From Allorhizobium borbori (GTDB lineage Bacteria; Pseudomonadota; Alphaproteobacteria; Rhizobiales; Rhizobiaceae), in the NCBI RefSeq assembly GCF_014196535.1, contig NZ_JACIDU010000003.1, positions 1 to 64,000 on the forward strand: DNA of 64,000 bases, written 5' to 3'. Position numbers and translations under genes: made by a program. The notes under the pieces are model-generated. The model worked only from the letters and a program-made list of their open reading frames with translations, did no database searches and was not told where the DNA came from. How positions within the stretch are numbered: position 1 is the stretch's first letter; every line of letters begins with the position of its first letter. This document shows positions 49,625-58,779 of the stretch, one piece after another.

Positions 49625-50251
49625 TCAGGAGAAGGCGGACTTGATGCCATCCACTACGAACTGGACGGAGAGGGCGGCAAGAAGAACGCCGAGCAGGCGA
49701 GTGAGGATGGCGCGACCGGTAATGCCGAGAAAGCGATCCAGACGTTCGGCAATCACGAGAACCGCGAACATCAGCCCTAATACGAAGGCGATGACGAGGA
49801 TGAGCTGCATCCGTTCCCACGCACTCGGCATGGAGCCGGCGAGCAGAATGGTGGCGGAAATCGCGCCGGGGCCGGCTATCAGTGGCAGGGCCAGTGGGAA
49901 CACGGCAATATTGTGCAGGTGGTCCTTGGTGATCGCCGCTTCGGAGGTCTTCTCCTTCCGTTCCTGACGCTTCTCGAAAATCATCTCGAAGGAGATCCAG
50001 AAGAGCAGCAATCCGCCGGCGATGCGGAAGGCGCCCATGGAAATGCCGAGCAGGCTTAGAATACCCGAGCCGGTGATTGCGAAGGCCGCCAGAATGAAGA
50101 AGGCGATGAGTGAACCACGCAAAGCAACCTGCTTGCGCTGAAGTCGCGTCAAGCCGTGGGTGAGGCCAATGAAGATTGGCGCAAGGCCTGGCGGGTCGAT
50201 GGTGACGAGCAGCGTCGTCAGGGCATTGATCAGCATATCGTTGGCGGACAT
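49625..50251 (-). CDS. MarC family integral membrane protein
   Basis: The 208-residue protein has six membrane helices. It has the MarC pattern LINALTTLLVTIDPPGLAPIFIGLTHG, IAGGLLLFWISFEMIF, FPLALPLIAGPGAISATILLA and LSVQFVVDGIKSAF. The function is unclear; despite the name the family is not an antibiotic pump of proven role. The ATG at 50251 is the family start. It is convergent with ssb and divergent from gyrA. Confidence 0.9.
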   Translation of the reverse strand: MSANDMLINALTTLLVTIDPPGLAPIFIGLTHGLTRLQRKQVALRGSLIAFFILAAFAITGSGILSLLGISMGAFRIAGGLLLFWISFEMIFEKRQERKEKTSEAAITKDHLHNIAVFPLALPLIAGPGAISATILLAGSMPSAWERMQLILVIAFVLGLMFAVLVIAERLDRFLGITGRAILTRLLGVLLAALSVQFVVDGIKSAFS

Positions 50252-50378
50252 TGCGTCTCCATTCGGGCTTTTGTGGGAGAATGGTATGCGAGAGGCCGGG
50301 CCTTGAGAAGGGTTTGACGCCAAAACGATTCAATGCCAGCGAAATGCCTGCAAAACCTGTTCAAAACGGGCTGTCAAA

Positions 50379-50408
50379 TTGGCGCCGCCTCATTCTTTCG
50401 GCTATAAA
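50379..50408 (+). promoter_or_regulatory. Putative gyrA promoter
   Basis: TTGGCG (50379-50384), an 18-bp spacer and TATAAA (50403-50408) lie 36 bp before the gyrA start codon. Confidence 0.45.
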
Positions 50409-50443
50409 AAGCACAGTGATTCTAGAAAAGATCGTGATCCGTC

Positions 50444-53230
50444 TTGACTGAACAAACGACATCCGGCGGCGGGAAGCTCCCGCCTGGCATCGAACCTGTT
50501 TCCATCATCGAGGAGATGCAGCGCTCCTATCTCGATTACGCCATGAGCGTGATCGTGTCGCGCGCCCTTCCTGATGTGCGCGACGGCCTCAAGCCCGTCC
50601 ATCGCCGTATTCTTTTCGGCATGTCGGAACTTGGCATCGACTGGAACAAGAAATATGTGAAATGCGCCCGTGTGACCGGTGACGTGATGGGTAAGTATCA
50701 CCCGCACGGCAATGCCGCGATCTATGACGCGCTTGCCCGCATGGCGCAGGACTGGTCGCTGCGCTTGCCGCTCATCGACGGGCAGGGCAACTTCGGCTCC
50801 ATCGATGGCGATCCGCCCGCGGCTGAACGTTACACCGAATGCCGTCTGGAAAAGGCCGCTCATTCGCTGCTCGACGATCTCGACAAGGACACGGTTGATT
50901 TTCGCGATAACTATGACGGCTCGCTCAATGAGCCCGTCGTGATTCCCGCGAAGTTCCCGAACCTTCTCGTCAACGGCGCCGGCGGCATCGCCGTCGGCAT
51001 GGCGACGAATATTCCGCCGCACAATCTTTCCGAGGTCATCGACGGCTGTATCGCGCTGATCGACAATCCCGCGATCGAACTGCCGGAACTGATGCAGATT
51101 ATTCCCGGACCGGATTTTCCGACAGGCGCACTGGTTCTCGGTCGCTCCGGCATCCGCTCGGCCTACGAGACGGGCCGCGGTTCGGTCATCATGCGCGGTC
51201 GTGCCCGCATCGAACCGATGCGCGGCGACCGCGAACAGATCATCATCACCGAGATTCCCTATCAGGTGAACAAGGCGACGATGATCGAGAAGATTGCCGA
51301 ACTTGTGCGCGAGAAGCGCATTGAAGGCATTTCCGATCTGCGCGACGAGTCTGACCGTGAAGGCTATCGCGTCGTCATCGAGTTGAAGCGCGACGCCAAT
51401 GCCGAAGTCATCCTGAACCAGCTTTACCGCTACACGCCGCTGCAGACCTCGTTCGGATGCAACATGGTGGCGCTGAATGGCGGCAAGCCGGAACAGATGA
51501 CGCTACTCGACATGCTGCGCGCCTTCGTTGCGTTCCGCGAAGACGTGATCAGCCGCCGTACGAAGTATCTGTTGCGCAAGGCACGCGACCGCGCCCATGT
51601 CTTGGTCGGTCTCGCTATTGCCGTTGCCAATATCGATGAAGTGATCCGCGTCATCCGTCAGGCGCCGGACCCGTCTGCCGCGCGTGAGGAACTCATGACG
51701 CGCCGCTGGCCGGCAGCGGATGTGGAGTCGCTGATCCTTCTGATCGACGATCCCCGCCACAAGCTGAACGAGGATGGCACGTACAACCTCTCGGAAGAGC
51801 AGGCACGCGCCATTCTTGAACTGCGCCTGGCCCGCCTGACGGCGCTTGGCCGCGATGAAATCGGCGATGAGCTGAACAAGATCGGCGACGAGATCAAGGA
51901 TTACCTCGAAATCCTGTCTTCGCGTCTGCGCATCATGACCATCGTGAAGGACGAGATGCGTGCCGTGCGCGACGAGTTCGGCACGCCGCGTCGCACCGAG
52001 ATCGTCGATGGCGGTCCGGATATGGACGATGAGGACCTGATTGCCCGCGAGGACATGGTCGTCACCGTGTCCCATGCCGGTTATATCAAGCGTGTTCCGC
52101 TCGCCACCTATCGCGCCCAGCGCCGCGGCGGCAAGGGCCGTTCCGGCATGGCGATGAAGGACGAGGATTTCGCGACGCGGCTCTTCGTGGCCAACACGCA
52201 TACGCCCGTTCTGTTCTTCTCTTCGCGCGGTATCGTCTACAAGGAAAAGGTCTGGCGTCTGCCGATCGGCACACCGCAATCGCGCGGCAAGGCGCTTATC
52301 AACCAGCTTCCGCTGGAGGCCGGCGAGCGTATCACCACGATCATGCCGCTGCCCGAGGACGAAACGACCTGGGATAACCTCGACGTGATGTTCTCCACGA
52401 CGCGCGGCACCGTGCGCCGTAACAAGCTCAGCGATTTCGTTCAGGTGAACCGCAACGGCAAGATCGCCATGAAGCTTGAGGAAGAGGGTGATGAAATCCT
52501 CTCCGTCGAAACCTGCACCGAACATGACGACGTCCTGCTGACGACGGCGCTCGGTCAGGCGATCCGCTTCCCTGTGGATGAGGTGCGCGTGTTCGCGGGC
52601 CGTAATTCCATTGGCGTCCGCGGCATTTCGATGGCAGAGGGCGACCGCCTCATTTCCATGACCATTCTCGGCCATGTCGATGCCGAACCATGGGAACGGG
52701 CTGCCTATCTGAAGCGCGCCGCCGCCGACCGTCGCCTGAGCGATGCCGAGGAAGAGGAAATCGCGCTGGTTGGCGAAGACGTGACCGAAGGTGGCGAGCT
52801 TTCCGAAGAGCGCTATCAGGAACTGAAGGCGCGCGAACAGTTCGTGTTGACGGTTTCTGTCAAGGGCTTCGGCAAGCGTTCATCCTCCTACGACTTCCGC
52901 ACCTCCGGTCGTGGCGGCAAGGGCATCCGTGCCACCGACACATCCAAGACCGCGGAAATCGGCGAACTCGTTGCGGCCTTCCCGATTGAGGACGGCGACC
53001 AGATCATGCTGGTTTCGGACGGTGGTCAGCTTATCCGCGTGCCGGTGGCGGGTATCCGCATCGCCAGCCGTGCGACCAAGGGTGTGACGATCTTCTCCAC
53101 GGCCGCTGATGAAAAGGTCGTGTCCGTCGAGCGCATCAGTGAGCCGGAAGGTGACGAGGACGTTGGCGATGAAGCAGTCATCGAATCCTCTTCCGAAGGA
53201 GATTCTCCGTCACAAGGTGACGCTGTTTAA
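50444..53230 (+). CDS. gyrA: DNA gyrase subunit A
   Basis: The 928-residue GyrA starts with TTG (the next ATG falls inside the conserved [12 protein letters not shown]). The breakage-reunion domain has the catalytic Tyr in AAERYTECR, followed by the C-terminal beta-pinwheel with the GyrA box region [13 protein letters not shown]. The quinolone region is [16 protein letters not shown], with Ala91 at the place of E. coli Ser83 and Asn90 at Asp82. An acidic Ser-rich tail ends the protein. A terminator follows at 53259-53288. A TATAAA-type promoter lies just upstream. Confidence 0.97.
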   Translation: MTEQTTSGGGKLPPGIEPVSIIEEMQRSYLDYAMSVIVSRALPDVRDGLKPVHRRILFGMSELGIDWNKKYVKCARVTGDVMGKYHPHGNAAIYDALARMAQDWSLRLPLIDGQGNFGSIDGDPPAAERYTECRLEKAAHSLLDDLDKDTVDFRDNYDGSLNEPVVIPAKFPNLLVNGAGGIAVGMATNIPPHNLSEVIDGCIALIDNPAIELPELMQIIPGPDFPTGALVLGRSGIRSAYETGRGSVIMRGRARIEPMRGDREQIIITEIPYQVNKATMIEKIAELVREKRIEGISDLRDESDREGYRVVIELKRDANAEVILNQLYRYTPLQTSFGCNMVALNGGKPEQMTLLDMLRAFVAFREDVISRRTKYLLRKARDRAHVLVGLAIAVANIDEVIRVIRQAPDPSAAREELMTRRWPAADVESLILLIDDPRHKLNEDGTYNLSEEQARAILELRLARLTALGRDEIGDELNKIGDEIKDYLEILSSRLRIMTIVKDEMRAVRDEFGTPRRTEIVDGGPDMDDEDLIAREDMVVTVSHAGYIKRVPLATYRAQRRGGKGRSGMAMKDEDFATRLFVANTHTPVLFFSSRGIVYKEKVWRLPIGTPQSRGKALINQLPLEAGERITTIMPLPEDETTWDNLDVMFSTTRGTVRRNKLSDFVQVNRNGKIAMKLEEEGDEILSVETCTEHDDVLLTTALGQAIRFPVDEVRVFAGRNSIGVRGISMAEGDRLISMTILGHVDAEPWERAAYLKRAAADRRLSDAEEEEIALVGEDVTEGGELSEERYQELKAREQFVLTVSVKGFGKRSSSYDFRTSGRGGKGIRATDTSKTAEIGELVAAFPIEDGDQIMLVSDGGQLIRVPVAGIRIASRATKGVTIFSTAADEKVVSVERISEPEGDEDVGDEAVIESSSEGDSPSQGDAV

Positions 53231-53258
53231 CACCGGCGTTTTATCCCGAAAATCAAAG

Positions 53259-53288
53259 AAGCGGTCCGGTCATTCGGGCCGCTTTTTG
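53259..53288 (+). terminator. gyrA terminator
   Basis: AAGCGG with CCGCTT, extended by a CCG/CGG pair around the loop, is followed by a T run, 29 bp past the gyrA stop. Confidence 0.82.
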
Positions 53289-53331
53289 TTTGCGTCGCTC
53301 GCCTCTTCCCAAGGCAAACCGCAAACGCGAA

Positions 53332-53362
53332 AAAACCGGATGGCAGGGAACCATCCGGTTTT
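53332..53362. terminator. Terminator below the small membrane-protein genes
   Basis: A perfect 12-bp stem AAAACCGGATGG (53332-53343) / CCATCCGGTTTT (53351-53362). On the minus strand it closes the transcript of the three small genes 47 bp upstream. It also works on the plus strand. Confidence 0.8.
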
Positions 53363-53409
53363 ATTCGATGCCGGCGGACTGGAGGTCGGCGCCAGTTATG
53401 TGATCTGGA

Positions 53410-53544
53410 TCAGAACGCCTGCGAACGGCGGGTCATCTCGTCCATCTCCTTCGCTTCTTCGCGAAGCGCGGCGATGCTGGAGACGATGGAACCGACAAAC
53501 ATCACGGAGATGAGGGCGGTCAGTACAGTCAACGTGGTAAACAT
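53410..53544 (-). CDS. Small membrane protein, 44 residues
   Basis: MFTTLTVLTALISVMFVGSI is one long hydrophobic segment. It is followed by a charged helix (ALREEAKEMDEMTRRSQAF). It is too short for ordinary gene calls but has AAAGGGAATGGGC before the ATG, codon use like its neighbours and a strong terminator 47 bp downstream. I recognise no family. It is the last of three small genes reading the same way. Predicted topology: one helix, with the acidic and basic C-terminal helix exposed to the cytoplasm or periplasm. Confidence 0.65.
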   Translation of the reverse strand: MFTTLTVLTALISVMFVGSIVSSIAALREEAKEMDEMTRRSQAF

Positions 53545-53590
53545 GCCCATTCCCTTTCTGCGTTGTGCCGCTTCAGGGAGGCTGGCCTGC

Positions 53591-53800
53591 TTACTGCTGG
53601 CTGCTGTATCCCATCCGGTTGTAGTCGTAATACCGTGCGGCGGTTACCGAAGGCTTAGTAGCGGTGAAGCCGGCGGCTTTATCGTTACTATTGTCGTAAA
53701 GAACTGCGGTTGCCGTCAGCATCCCGGTCACAACGGTCATCCATACGAAGTTGATGACGGTGATGGCGTTCGGCGCGCTCAAATTGCCCTTGGAGGACAT
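53591..53800 (-). CDS. Small membrane protein, 69 residues
   Basis: The protein starts MSSKGNLSAPNAITVINFVW and has one hydrophobic helix (ITVINFVWMTVVTGMLTATAVLY). A polar Tyr-rich tail follows (SVTAARYYDYNRMGYSSQQ). I chose the ATG at 53800 because AAGGGA is six bases upstream. The ATG at 53806 has none at the right distance. The tail could be outside the membrane. I recognise no family. It is the middle gene of three. Confidence 0.65.
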   Translation of the reverse strand: MSSKGNLSAPNAITVINFVWMTVVTGMLTATAVLYDNSNDKAAGFTATKPSVTAARYYDYNRMGYSSQQ

Positions 53801-53868
53801 CTTCATTCCCTTTCAGAAACCTAAATGCAGAAACCGTGTCATCGGTTCCCCATATTGTGATTTTGGTT

Positions 53869-54027
53869 TTAGGCCATCGCGCCTGAAGCATCCTTGAATG
53901 CCTTGTTCATCTGGCGTTCAGATTTCCCCTCAAGTTCAGCATCCCAAACATTGCCGTCGAACAGGAAGAGGACGAAATCCAGCGCAACGGCGGTAAAAAT
54001 CGCAATCAAAACAAGAAGAACCAGCAT
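53869..54027 (-). CDS. Small membrane protein, 52 residues
   Basis: MLVLLVLIAIFTAVALDFVL is an almost uniformly hydrophobic start. FLFDGNVWDAELEGKSERQM and a polar tail follow (NKAFKDASGAMA). GGAG lies six bases before the ATG at 54027, so the upstream frame (open to 54081) is not needed. Part of its tail region is repeated upstream (see 54107-54134). It is the first gene of the three and is unlike any family I know. Confidence 0.65.
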   Translation of the reverse strand: MLVLLVLIAIFTAVALDFVLFLFDGNVWDAELEGKSERQMNKAFKDASGAMA

Positions 54028-54040
54028 GATGCACTCCATT

Positions 54041-54124
54041 TCAGTTTGCGGTGGCCCGAAGGCTCCGTTCATGAATGGCAATAAACAGTATCGCGTCTGA
54101 AACGGTCTTGAATGGCCTGTTCAT
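54041..54124 (-). CDS. Possible 27-residue leader ORF
   Basis: ATG at 54124 to TGA at 54041 gives MNRPFKTVSDAILFIAIHER and seven more residues (SLRATAN). It ends 13 nt before the first small membrane-protein gene and contains the 28-nt segment that repeats in that gene's tail codons. It could be a decayed duplicate or a leader peptide. No convincing ribosome site precedes it. Confidence 0.25.
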   Translation of the reverse strand: MNRPFKTVSDAILFIAIHERSLRATAN

Positions 54125-54136
54125 CTTTCATTCAAG
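54107..54136. repeat. 28-nt repeat and inverted repeat near the small-gene cluster
   Basis: CTTGAATG (54107-54114) and CATTCAAG (54129-54136) form a perfect 8-bp inverted repeat. The segment 54107-54134 matches 53893-53920 (inside the first small gene) at 23 of 28 positions. Confidence 0.6.
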
Positions 54137-54222
54137 CAAGAAGTTCACGCACCAGCGGGAACGCGCTTTTGCTTGCGATCCGGCGTCTTCCGTGACAAAA
54201 GGCGGAAAACGGTTTGGAAGCG

Positions 54223-54717
54223 ATGACGACAGCCTTTTACCCCGGTTCCTTCGATCCGATGACGAACGGTCATCTGGACATTCTCGTGCAGGCGCTGAAC
54301 GTTGCCTCGCGGGTAGTGGTGGCCATCGGCATTCATCCGGGCAAGGTGCCGATGTTCAGCTTTGAGGAACGGGCCGATCTCATCCGTCTGTCGCTTGGGG
54401 AGGTTCTGCCTGATCGCCTCGCGGATATCGAGGTCGTGTCTTTCGACAATCTTCTGGTCGATGCGGCGCGCGAACACGGCACATCGCTCGTTATTCGCGG
54501 TCTGCGCAATGGCACGGATCTCGATTATGAAATGCAGATGGCCGGGCTGAACCAGAAGCTTGCGCCCATGCTGCAAACGGTGTTTTTGCCCGCGATCCCG
54601 GAATCGCAGCCCATTACTGCCACATTGGTGCGTCAGATCGCCTCCATGGGTGGCGATGTCAGCGCTTTCGTTCCGAAAGTCGTGCGGGACGCCCTAAGAC
54701 GGAAACTCGGCCGCTAA
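54223..54717 (+). CDS. coaD: Phosphopantetheine adenylyltransferase
   Basis: The 164-residue CoaD joins ATP to 4'-phosphopantetheine, the fourth step of CoA synthesis. The N-terminal nucleotidyl-transferase motif [18 protein letters not shown] contains the T/HxGH site, and [19 protein letters not shown] follows. It ends [13 protein letters not shown]. The ATG at 54223 has GGAAGCG just upstream. The next gene starts 22 bp later. Confidence 0.96.
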   Translation: MTTAFYPGSFDPMTNGHLDILVQALNVASRVVVAIGIHPGKVPMFSFEERADLIRLSLGEVLPDRLADIEVVSFDNLLVDAAREHGTSLVIRGLRNGTDLDYEMQMAGLNQKLAPMLQTVFLPAIPESQPITATLVRQIASMGGDVSAFVPKVVRDALRRKLGR

Positions 54718-54739
54718 CCGGCCACTCATGGAGACACGA

Positions 54740-55300
54740 ATGAAACTTCTCGGTTTCGCTCTTGCCGGAGCGCTCACGCTTTCGGCCTTTACGACGGCTT
54801 TCGCTGCCGACGACTTCCTGACGATCCAGCTCAAGGACGGGCCGGTTGTGATCGAACTTCTGCCGAAGATTGCGCCGAAACATGTCGAGCGCCTGAAGGA
54901 ACTGGCGGCCAGCGGTCAGTACGACAACGTCGCCTTCCATCGGGTCATCGATGGTTTCATGGCCCAGACCGGCGATGTCGAATATGGTAATATGAGCAAG
55001 AATTTCGATGCCCGCCGCGCCGGCATGGGCGGTTCGGACAAGCCGGATCTACCTGCCGAGTTTTCCAAGACGCCGTTTGAACGCGGCACGGTGGGCATGG
55101 CCCGCTCGCAGGACCCGAACTCCGCGAACTCGCAGTTCTTCATCATGTTCGATCAGGGCAGCTTCCTGAACGGTCAGTATACGGTGGTTGGCAAGGTTGT
55201 TTCCGGCATGGAAGCCGTGGACAAGATCAAGCGCGGCGCACCAGGCAGCGGTTCGGTGACGAATCCCGACAAGATGATCAAGGTCACGGTCGGCAAGTAA
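54740..55300 (+). CDS. Peptidyl-prolyl isomerase, exported cyclophilin
   Basis: The 186-residue cyclophilin has a signal peptide (MKLLGFALAGALTLSAFTTAFA). The isomerase fold has VAFHRVIDGFMAQTGDVEYG (catalytic Arg in FHRV) and GMARSQDPNSANSQFFIMF. It probably folds proteins in the periplasm. GGAGACACGA precedes the ATG at 54740. The frame runs to 54728. The next gene is a close paralogue without a signal peptide. Confidence 0.93.
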   Translation: MKLLGFALAGALTLSAFTTAFAADDFLTIQLKDGPVVIELLPKIAPKHVERLKELAASGQYDNVAFHRVIDGFMAQTGDVEYGNMSKNFDARRAGMGGSDKPDLPAEFSKTPFERGTVGMARSQDPNSANSQFFIMFDQGSFLNGQYTVVGKVVSGMEAVDKIKRGAPGSGSVTNPDKMIKVTVGK

Positions 55301-55369
55301 TGTTTCGCGCGGGCTTTTGCGGCCGGCGCATCCCATTCAAAAACGGACAACCCAAGGAGAGGACTGGCC

Positions 55370-55879
55370 ATGGCCGAGATCAAGGACCCGGAAAACACGA
55401 TCATTCTGGAAACGACCAAGGGCAAGGTCGTCATCGCGCTTCTGCCGCAGGTGGCCCCCGGTCACGTCGAGCGCATCAAGGAACTCGCCCGCGAGAAGGC
55501 CTATGACGGCGTTGTGTTCCACCGCGTCATCGAAGACTTCATGGCCCAGACGGGCGACGTGAAGTTCGGCAAGCAGGGCGGAGCTGATTTCAATCCGTCG
55601 CGCGCCGGCATGGGCGGTTCCGACAAGCCGGACCTGAAGGCCGAATTTTCGGCAACGCCGCATGTCCGCGGCACCTGCTCGATGGCCCGTTCGCAGAACC
55701 CGAACTCGGCCAACTCGCAGTTCTTCATCTGCTTCACCGACGCACCGTGGCTGAACAAGCAGTATAGCGTCTGGGGCCAGGTCATCGAAGGCATGGACGT
55801 CATCGATCAGATCAAGCGCGGTGAACCGGTGCGCGATCCCGACTCGATCGTTACGCTGCGCGTCGCTGCTGACGCCTGA
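55370..55879 (+). CDS. ppiB: Peptidyl-prolyl isomerase, cytoplasmic cyclophilin
   Basis: The 169-residue cyclophilin has no signal peptide. It has YDGVVFHRVIEDFMAQTGDVKFG and SMARSQNPNSANSQFFICF. It begins MAEIKDPENTIILETTKGKV. It is closely similar to the exported paralogue 70 bp upstream, which points to a tandem duplication with different locations. GGAG upstream (in CAAGGAGAGG) fits the start. Confidence 0.93.
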   Translation: MAEIKDPENTIILETTKGKVVIALLPQVAPGHVERIKELAREKAYDGVVFHRVIEDFMAQTGDVKFGKQGGADFNPSRAGMGGSDKPDLKAEFSATPHVRGTCSMARSQNPNSANSQFFICFTDAPWLNKQYSVWGQVIEGMDVIDQIKRGEPVRDPDSIVTLRVAADA

Positions 55880-55948
55880 TTGACTGGGTGATCCTTTGCC
55901 GCCGGCGTGGAAACCCGCCGGCGGCATTTTCGTGGAAGGAAAACAGCA

Positions 55949-56401
55949 ATGATCGTGGCACTCTGGGCCATTCTCGGTGTTGTTGCCGGTGCATGTATCG
56001 CCGTTCAGGCTCCGATCAACACGCAACTCAGCCGCATGCTGGGCGGTGCGCCGACGGTTGCTGCCGGAATATCCTTCTTTGCCGGCGCTGTTGTGCTTGG
56101 CATCATTTCTTTCGTAATCATCCGGGACGAGGGACGTTCGCTCGACTGGTCCGCTCCCACGCCATGGCTCTATTTCGCCGGTGGCTGCCTGGGTGCCCTC
56201 TACGTCACGACTGCCGTGCTGCTGACCCCGCGTATAGGCGCCGCAGCCGTGATGGCATTTGCCGTAACGGGGCAATTACTGGCCGGGATCCTCATCGACC
56301 GGGCTGGATTTCTCGGTGTCGCCGTGCGTGAAGTCGGGGTTGGTCGAATTGCGGGGGCCGTCCTTCTCATCGCGGGCGCGGTGATGATCCGGGTATTCTG
56401 A
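55949..56401 (+). CDS. YdcZ family (DUF606) DMT transporter
   Basis: The 150-residue protein has about five membrane helices and the DUF606 features ([59 protein letters not shown]). The start at 55949 has GGAAGGAAAACAGCA. It is a single-domain half transporter of unknown cargo. It ends 11 bp before queA on the same strand. Confidence 0.82.
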   Translation: MIVALWAILGVVAGACIAVQAPINTQLSRMLGGAPTVAAGISFFAGAVVLGIISFVIIRDEGRSLDWSAPTPWLYFAGGCLGALYVTTAVLLTPRIGAAAVMAFAVTGQLLAGILIDRAGFLGVAVREVGVGRIAGAVLLIAGAVMIRVF

Positions 56402-56412
56402 ACAGGTTTCTT

Positions 56413-57486
56413 ATGCGTGTAGAGCTTTTCGATTTCGACCTGCCGGACGAGAACATTGCGTTGAGGCCCGCAAGTCCGCGTGACAGTGCGCGGCTACTTG
56501 TCGTTAAGCCGGATGAGGCGCCGGAACTCTCCGATCATCGGGTGTTTGACCTGCCGTCTTTCCTCAAGGCCGGCGATGCGCTGGTGTTCAACGACACAAG
56601 GGTCATTCCGGCGCAGTTCGAGGGTGTGCGTCTACGTCCCGGCGCGCAGGAAACGCCGGTTTCCGCCACCCTGCACATGCGCGTTGCGGCCAATTGCTGG
56701 CATGCTTTCGCCAAGCCTGGCAAGCGTATCAAGGAAGGTGATCGTATTCGTTTCACCTCCGCCGATGGTTCGGCCGAAATCGAGGCGCTGGTGACGGAAA
56801 AGCGCGAGGCGGGTGAAGTCGCCCTGACTTTCGATCTTTCCGGTCCGGATCTCGATGCGGCGATCGCCACCGTCGGCCATATTCCACTGCCGCCCTATAT
56901 CGCCGCCAAGCGTGCCGAGGACGAGCGCGATCGCGCCGACTACCAGACGATCTATGCCCGCGAGAACGGCGCTGTCGCTGCGCCGACCGCCGGCCTGCAT
57001 TTCACGCCCGAACTCTTCGAAAGGCTGGATGCAGCCGGCATTTCCCGGCATTTCGTCACGCTTCACGTTGGGGCAGGGACCTTTCTTCCGGTGAAGGCTG
57101 ACGATACCGACGACCACCACATGCACCACGAGATAGGCCATGTAAGCGCGGAAACCGCGGTGGCGTTAAATGCCGTGCGGGCAAGGGGCGGGCGCATCGT
57201 TTCCGTTGGCACGACATCGCTGCGTCTGCTCGAAAGCGCCACAACGCCGGAAGGTGTTGTCCAGCCGTGGAGCGGTTCGACCGGGATATTCATCACGCCC
57301 GGTTATCGGTTCCGCGCGGTGGACCTGCTGATGACCAATTTTCACCTGCCGAAATCCACGCTGTTCATGCTGGTTTCGGCCTTTGCCGGCCTTGAGACGA
57401 TGCGGCGCGCCTATGCGCACGCCATAGAAACCGGCTACCGTTTTTATTCCTATGGCGATTCCAGCCTTTTGACCCGGAAGATCTGA
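56413..57486 (+). CDS. queA: S-adenosylmethionine:tRNA ribosyltransferase-isomerase
   Basis: The 357-residue QueA transfers and rearranges the ribosyl part of AdoMet onto preQ1-tRNA to give epoxyqueuosine. It starts [20 protein letters not shown] and has [38 protein letters not shown] and [17 protein letters not shown]. The TGA is immediately followed by the tgt ATG, so the two queuosine genes are coupled. Confidence 0.96.
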   Translation: MRVELFDFDLPDENIALRPASPRDSARLLVVKPDEAPELSDHRVFDLPSFLKAGDALVFNDTRVIPAQFEGVRLRPGAQETPVSATLHMRVAANCWHAFAKPGKRIKEGDRIRFTSADGSAEIEALVTEKREAGEVALTFDLSGPDLDAAIATVGHIPLPPYIAAKRAEDERDRADYQTIYARENGAVAAPTAGLHFTPELFERLDAAGISRHFVTLHVGAGTFLPVKADDTDDHHMHHEIGHVSAETAVALNAVRARGGRIVSVGTTSLRLLESATTPEGVVQPWSGSTGIFITPGYRFRAVDLLMTNFHLPKSTLFMLVSAFAGLETMRRAYAHAIETGYRFYSYGDSSLLTRKI

Positions 57487-58617
57487 ATGAGCGAGCAATT
57501 CACCTTCACCCTCAAGGCCACGAGCGGGAAGGCGCGTCTTGGTGAAATCACCATGCCGCGCGGCACGATCCGCACGCCGGCTTTCATGCCAGTCGGCACG
57601 GTCGGCACGGTCAAGGCCATGTATCTCGATCAGGTGCGGGAAGGCGGGGCCGATATTATTCTCGGCAATACCTATCACCTCATGCTGCGTCCTGGCCCGG
57701 AGCGGGTGGCCCGGCTGGGAGGCTTGCATGAACTGATCCGCTGGCCGCATCCTATCCTGACGGATTCCGGCGGCTTTCAGGTCATGTCGCTGTCCGGTCT
57801 GCGCAAGCTGGACGAGAAGGGCGTGACCTTCAAGAGCCACATAGACGGGTCGTTGCACCATATGTCGCCGGAGCGTTCCATCGAAATCCAGGGGCTGCTG
57901 GACAGCGACATCCAGATGCAGCTCGATGAATGCGTGGCGCTGCCCGCCGAGGCGAAGGAAATCGAGCGCGCCATGGAAATGTCGCTGCGCTGGGCCGAGC
58001 GCTGCCGCGTTGCCTTCGGCGAACAACCGGGCAAGGCGATGTTCGGCATCGTGCAGGGCGGCGATATTCCCGACCTGCGCGTCCGCTCGGCGGAGGGGTT
58101 GAAGCAGCTCGATCTCAAGGGCTATGCCGTGGGTGGTCTGGCAGTGGGTGAGCCACAGGATGTTATGCTCGATATGCTCGACATTACCCTGCCGGTATTG
58201 CCGAACGAGAAGCCGCGCTATCTGATGGGCGTGGGTACGCCGGACGATATCCTGAAATCGGTGGCACGCGGCATCGACATGTTTGACTGCGTGATGCCCA
58301 CCCGTTCCGGCCGTCATGGCCTTGCGTTTACCCGGCGCGGCAAGGTGAACATTCGCAACGCCCGTCACGCCGAGGATATGCGCCCGCTCGACGAGGAATC
58401 ATCCTGCCCGGCGGCGCGCGACTATTCCCGCGCCTATCTGCATCATCTGGTGCGTTCCAACGAGGCGCTGGGTGGCATGCTTCTGTCGTGGAACAACCTC
58501 TCCTACTATCAGGAATTGATGCAGGGCATCCGCAAGGCGATCGCGGAAGGCCGCTTCGCCGATTTCTATGCCGAGACGATCGAGGCGTGGGAAAAGGGCG
58601 ATATCGACGCCCGGTAA
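57487..58617 (+). CDS. tgt: tRNA-guanine transglycosylase
   Basis: The 376-residue TIM-barrel enzyme exchanges guanine 34 for preQ1. It has the catalytic Asp in [42 protein letters not shown] and [12 protein letters not shown]. The zinc site is degenerate. Where E. coli has CxCxxC and a distant His, this protein has [17 protein letters not shown] (one Cys, residue 307) and WNNLSYY (Asn in place of His, near 336). It follows queA with no gap. Confidence 0.94.
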   Translation: MSEQFTFTLKATSGKARLGEITMPRGTIRTPAFMPVGTVGTVKAMYLDQVREGGADIILGNTYHLMLRPGPERVARLGGLHELIRWPHPILTDSGGFQVMSLSGLRKLDEKGVTFKSHIDGSLHHMSPERSIEIQGLLDSDIQMQLDECVALPAEAKEIERAMEMSLRWAERCRVAFGEQPGKAMFGIVQGGDIPDLRVRSAEGLKQLDLKGYAVGGLAVGEPQDVMLDMLDITLPVLPNEKPRYLMGVGTPDDILKSVARGIDMFDCVMPTRSGRHGLAFTRRGKVNIRNARHAEDMRPLDEESSCPAARDYSRAYLHHLVRSNEALGGMLLSWNNLSYYQELMQGIRKAIAEGRFADFYAETIEAWEKGDIDAR

Positions 58618-58779
58618 TTCCACCTCTGCCTGAATCAATTCACAGCCGCGTGAGGAACGGTTCCGCGCGGCTGCCATGCATTCAAACCGCTTGCAACGTT
58701 GCAGATGGCGTGCGAATGGCAACGCACGCCATCTTCTCATCCATTCGGGATTACTCCCGCTTCGTTTCCGGAGCCTCCC

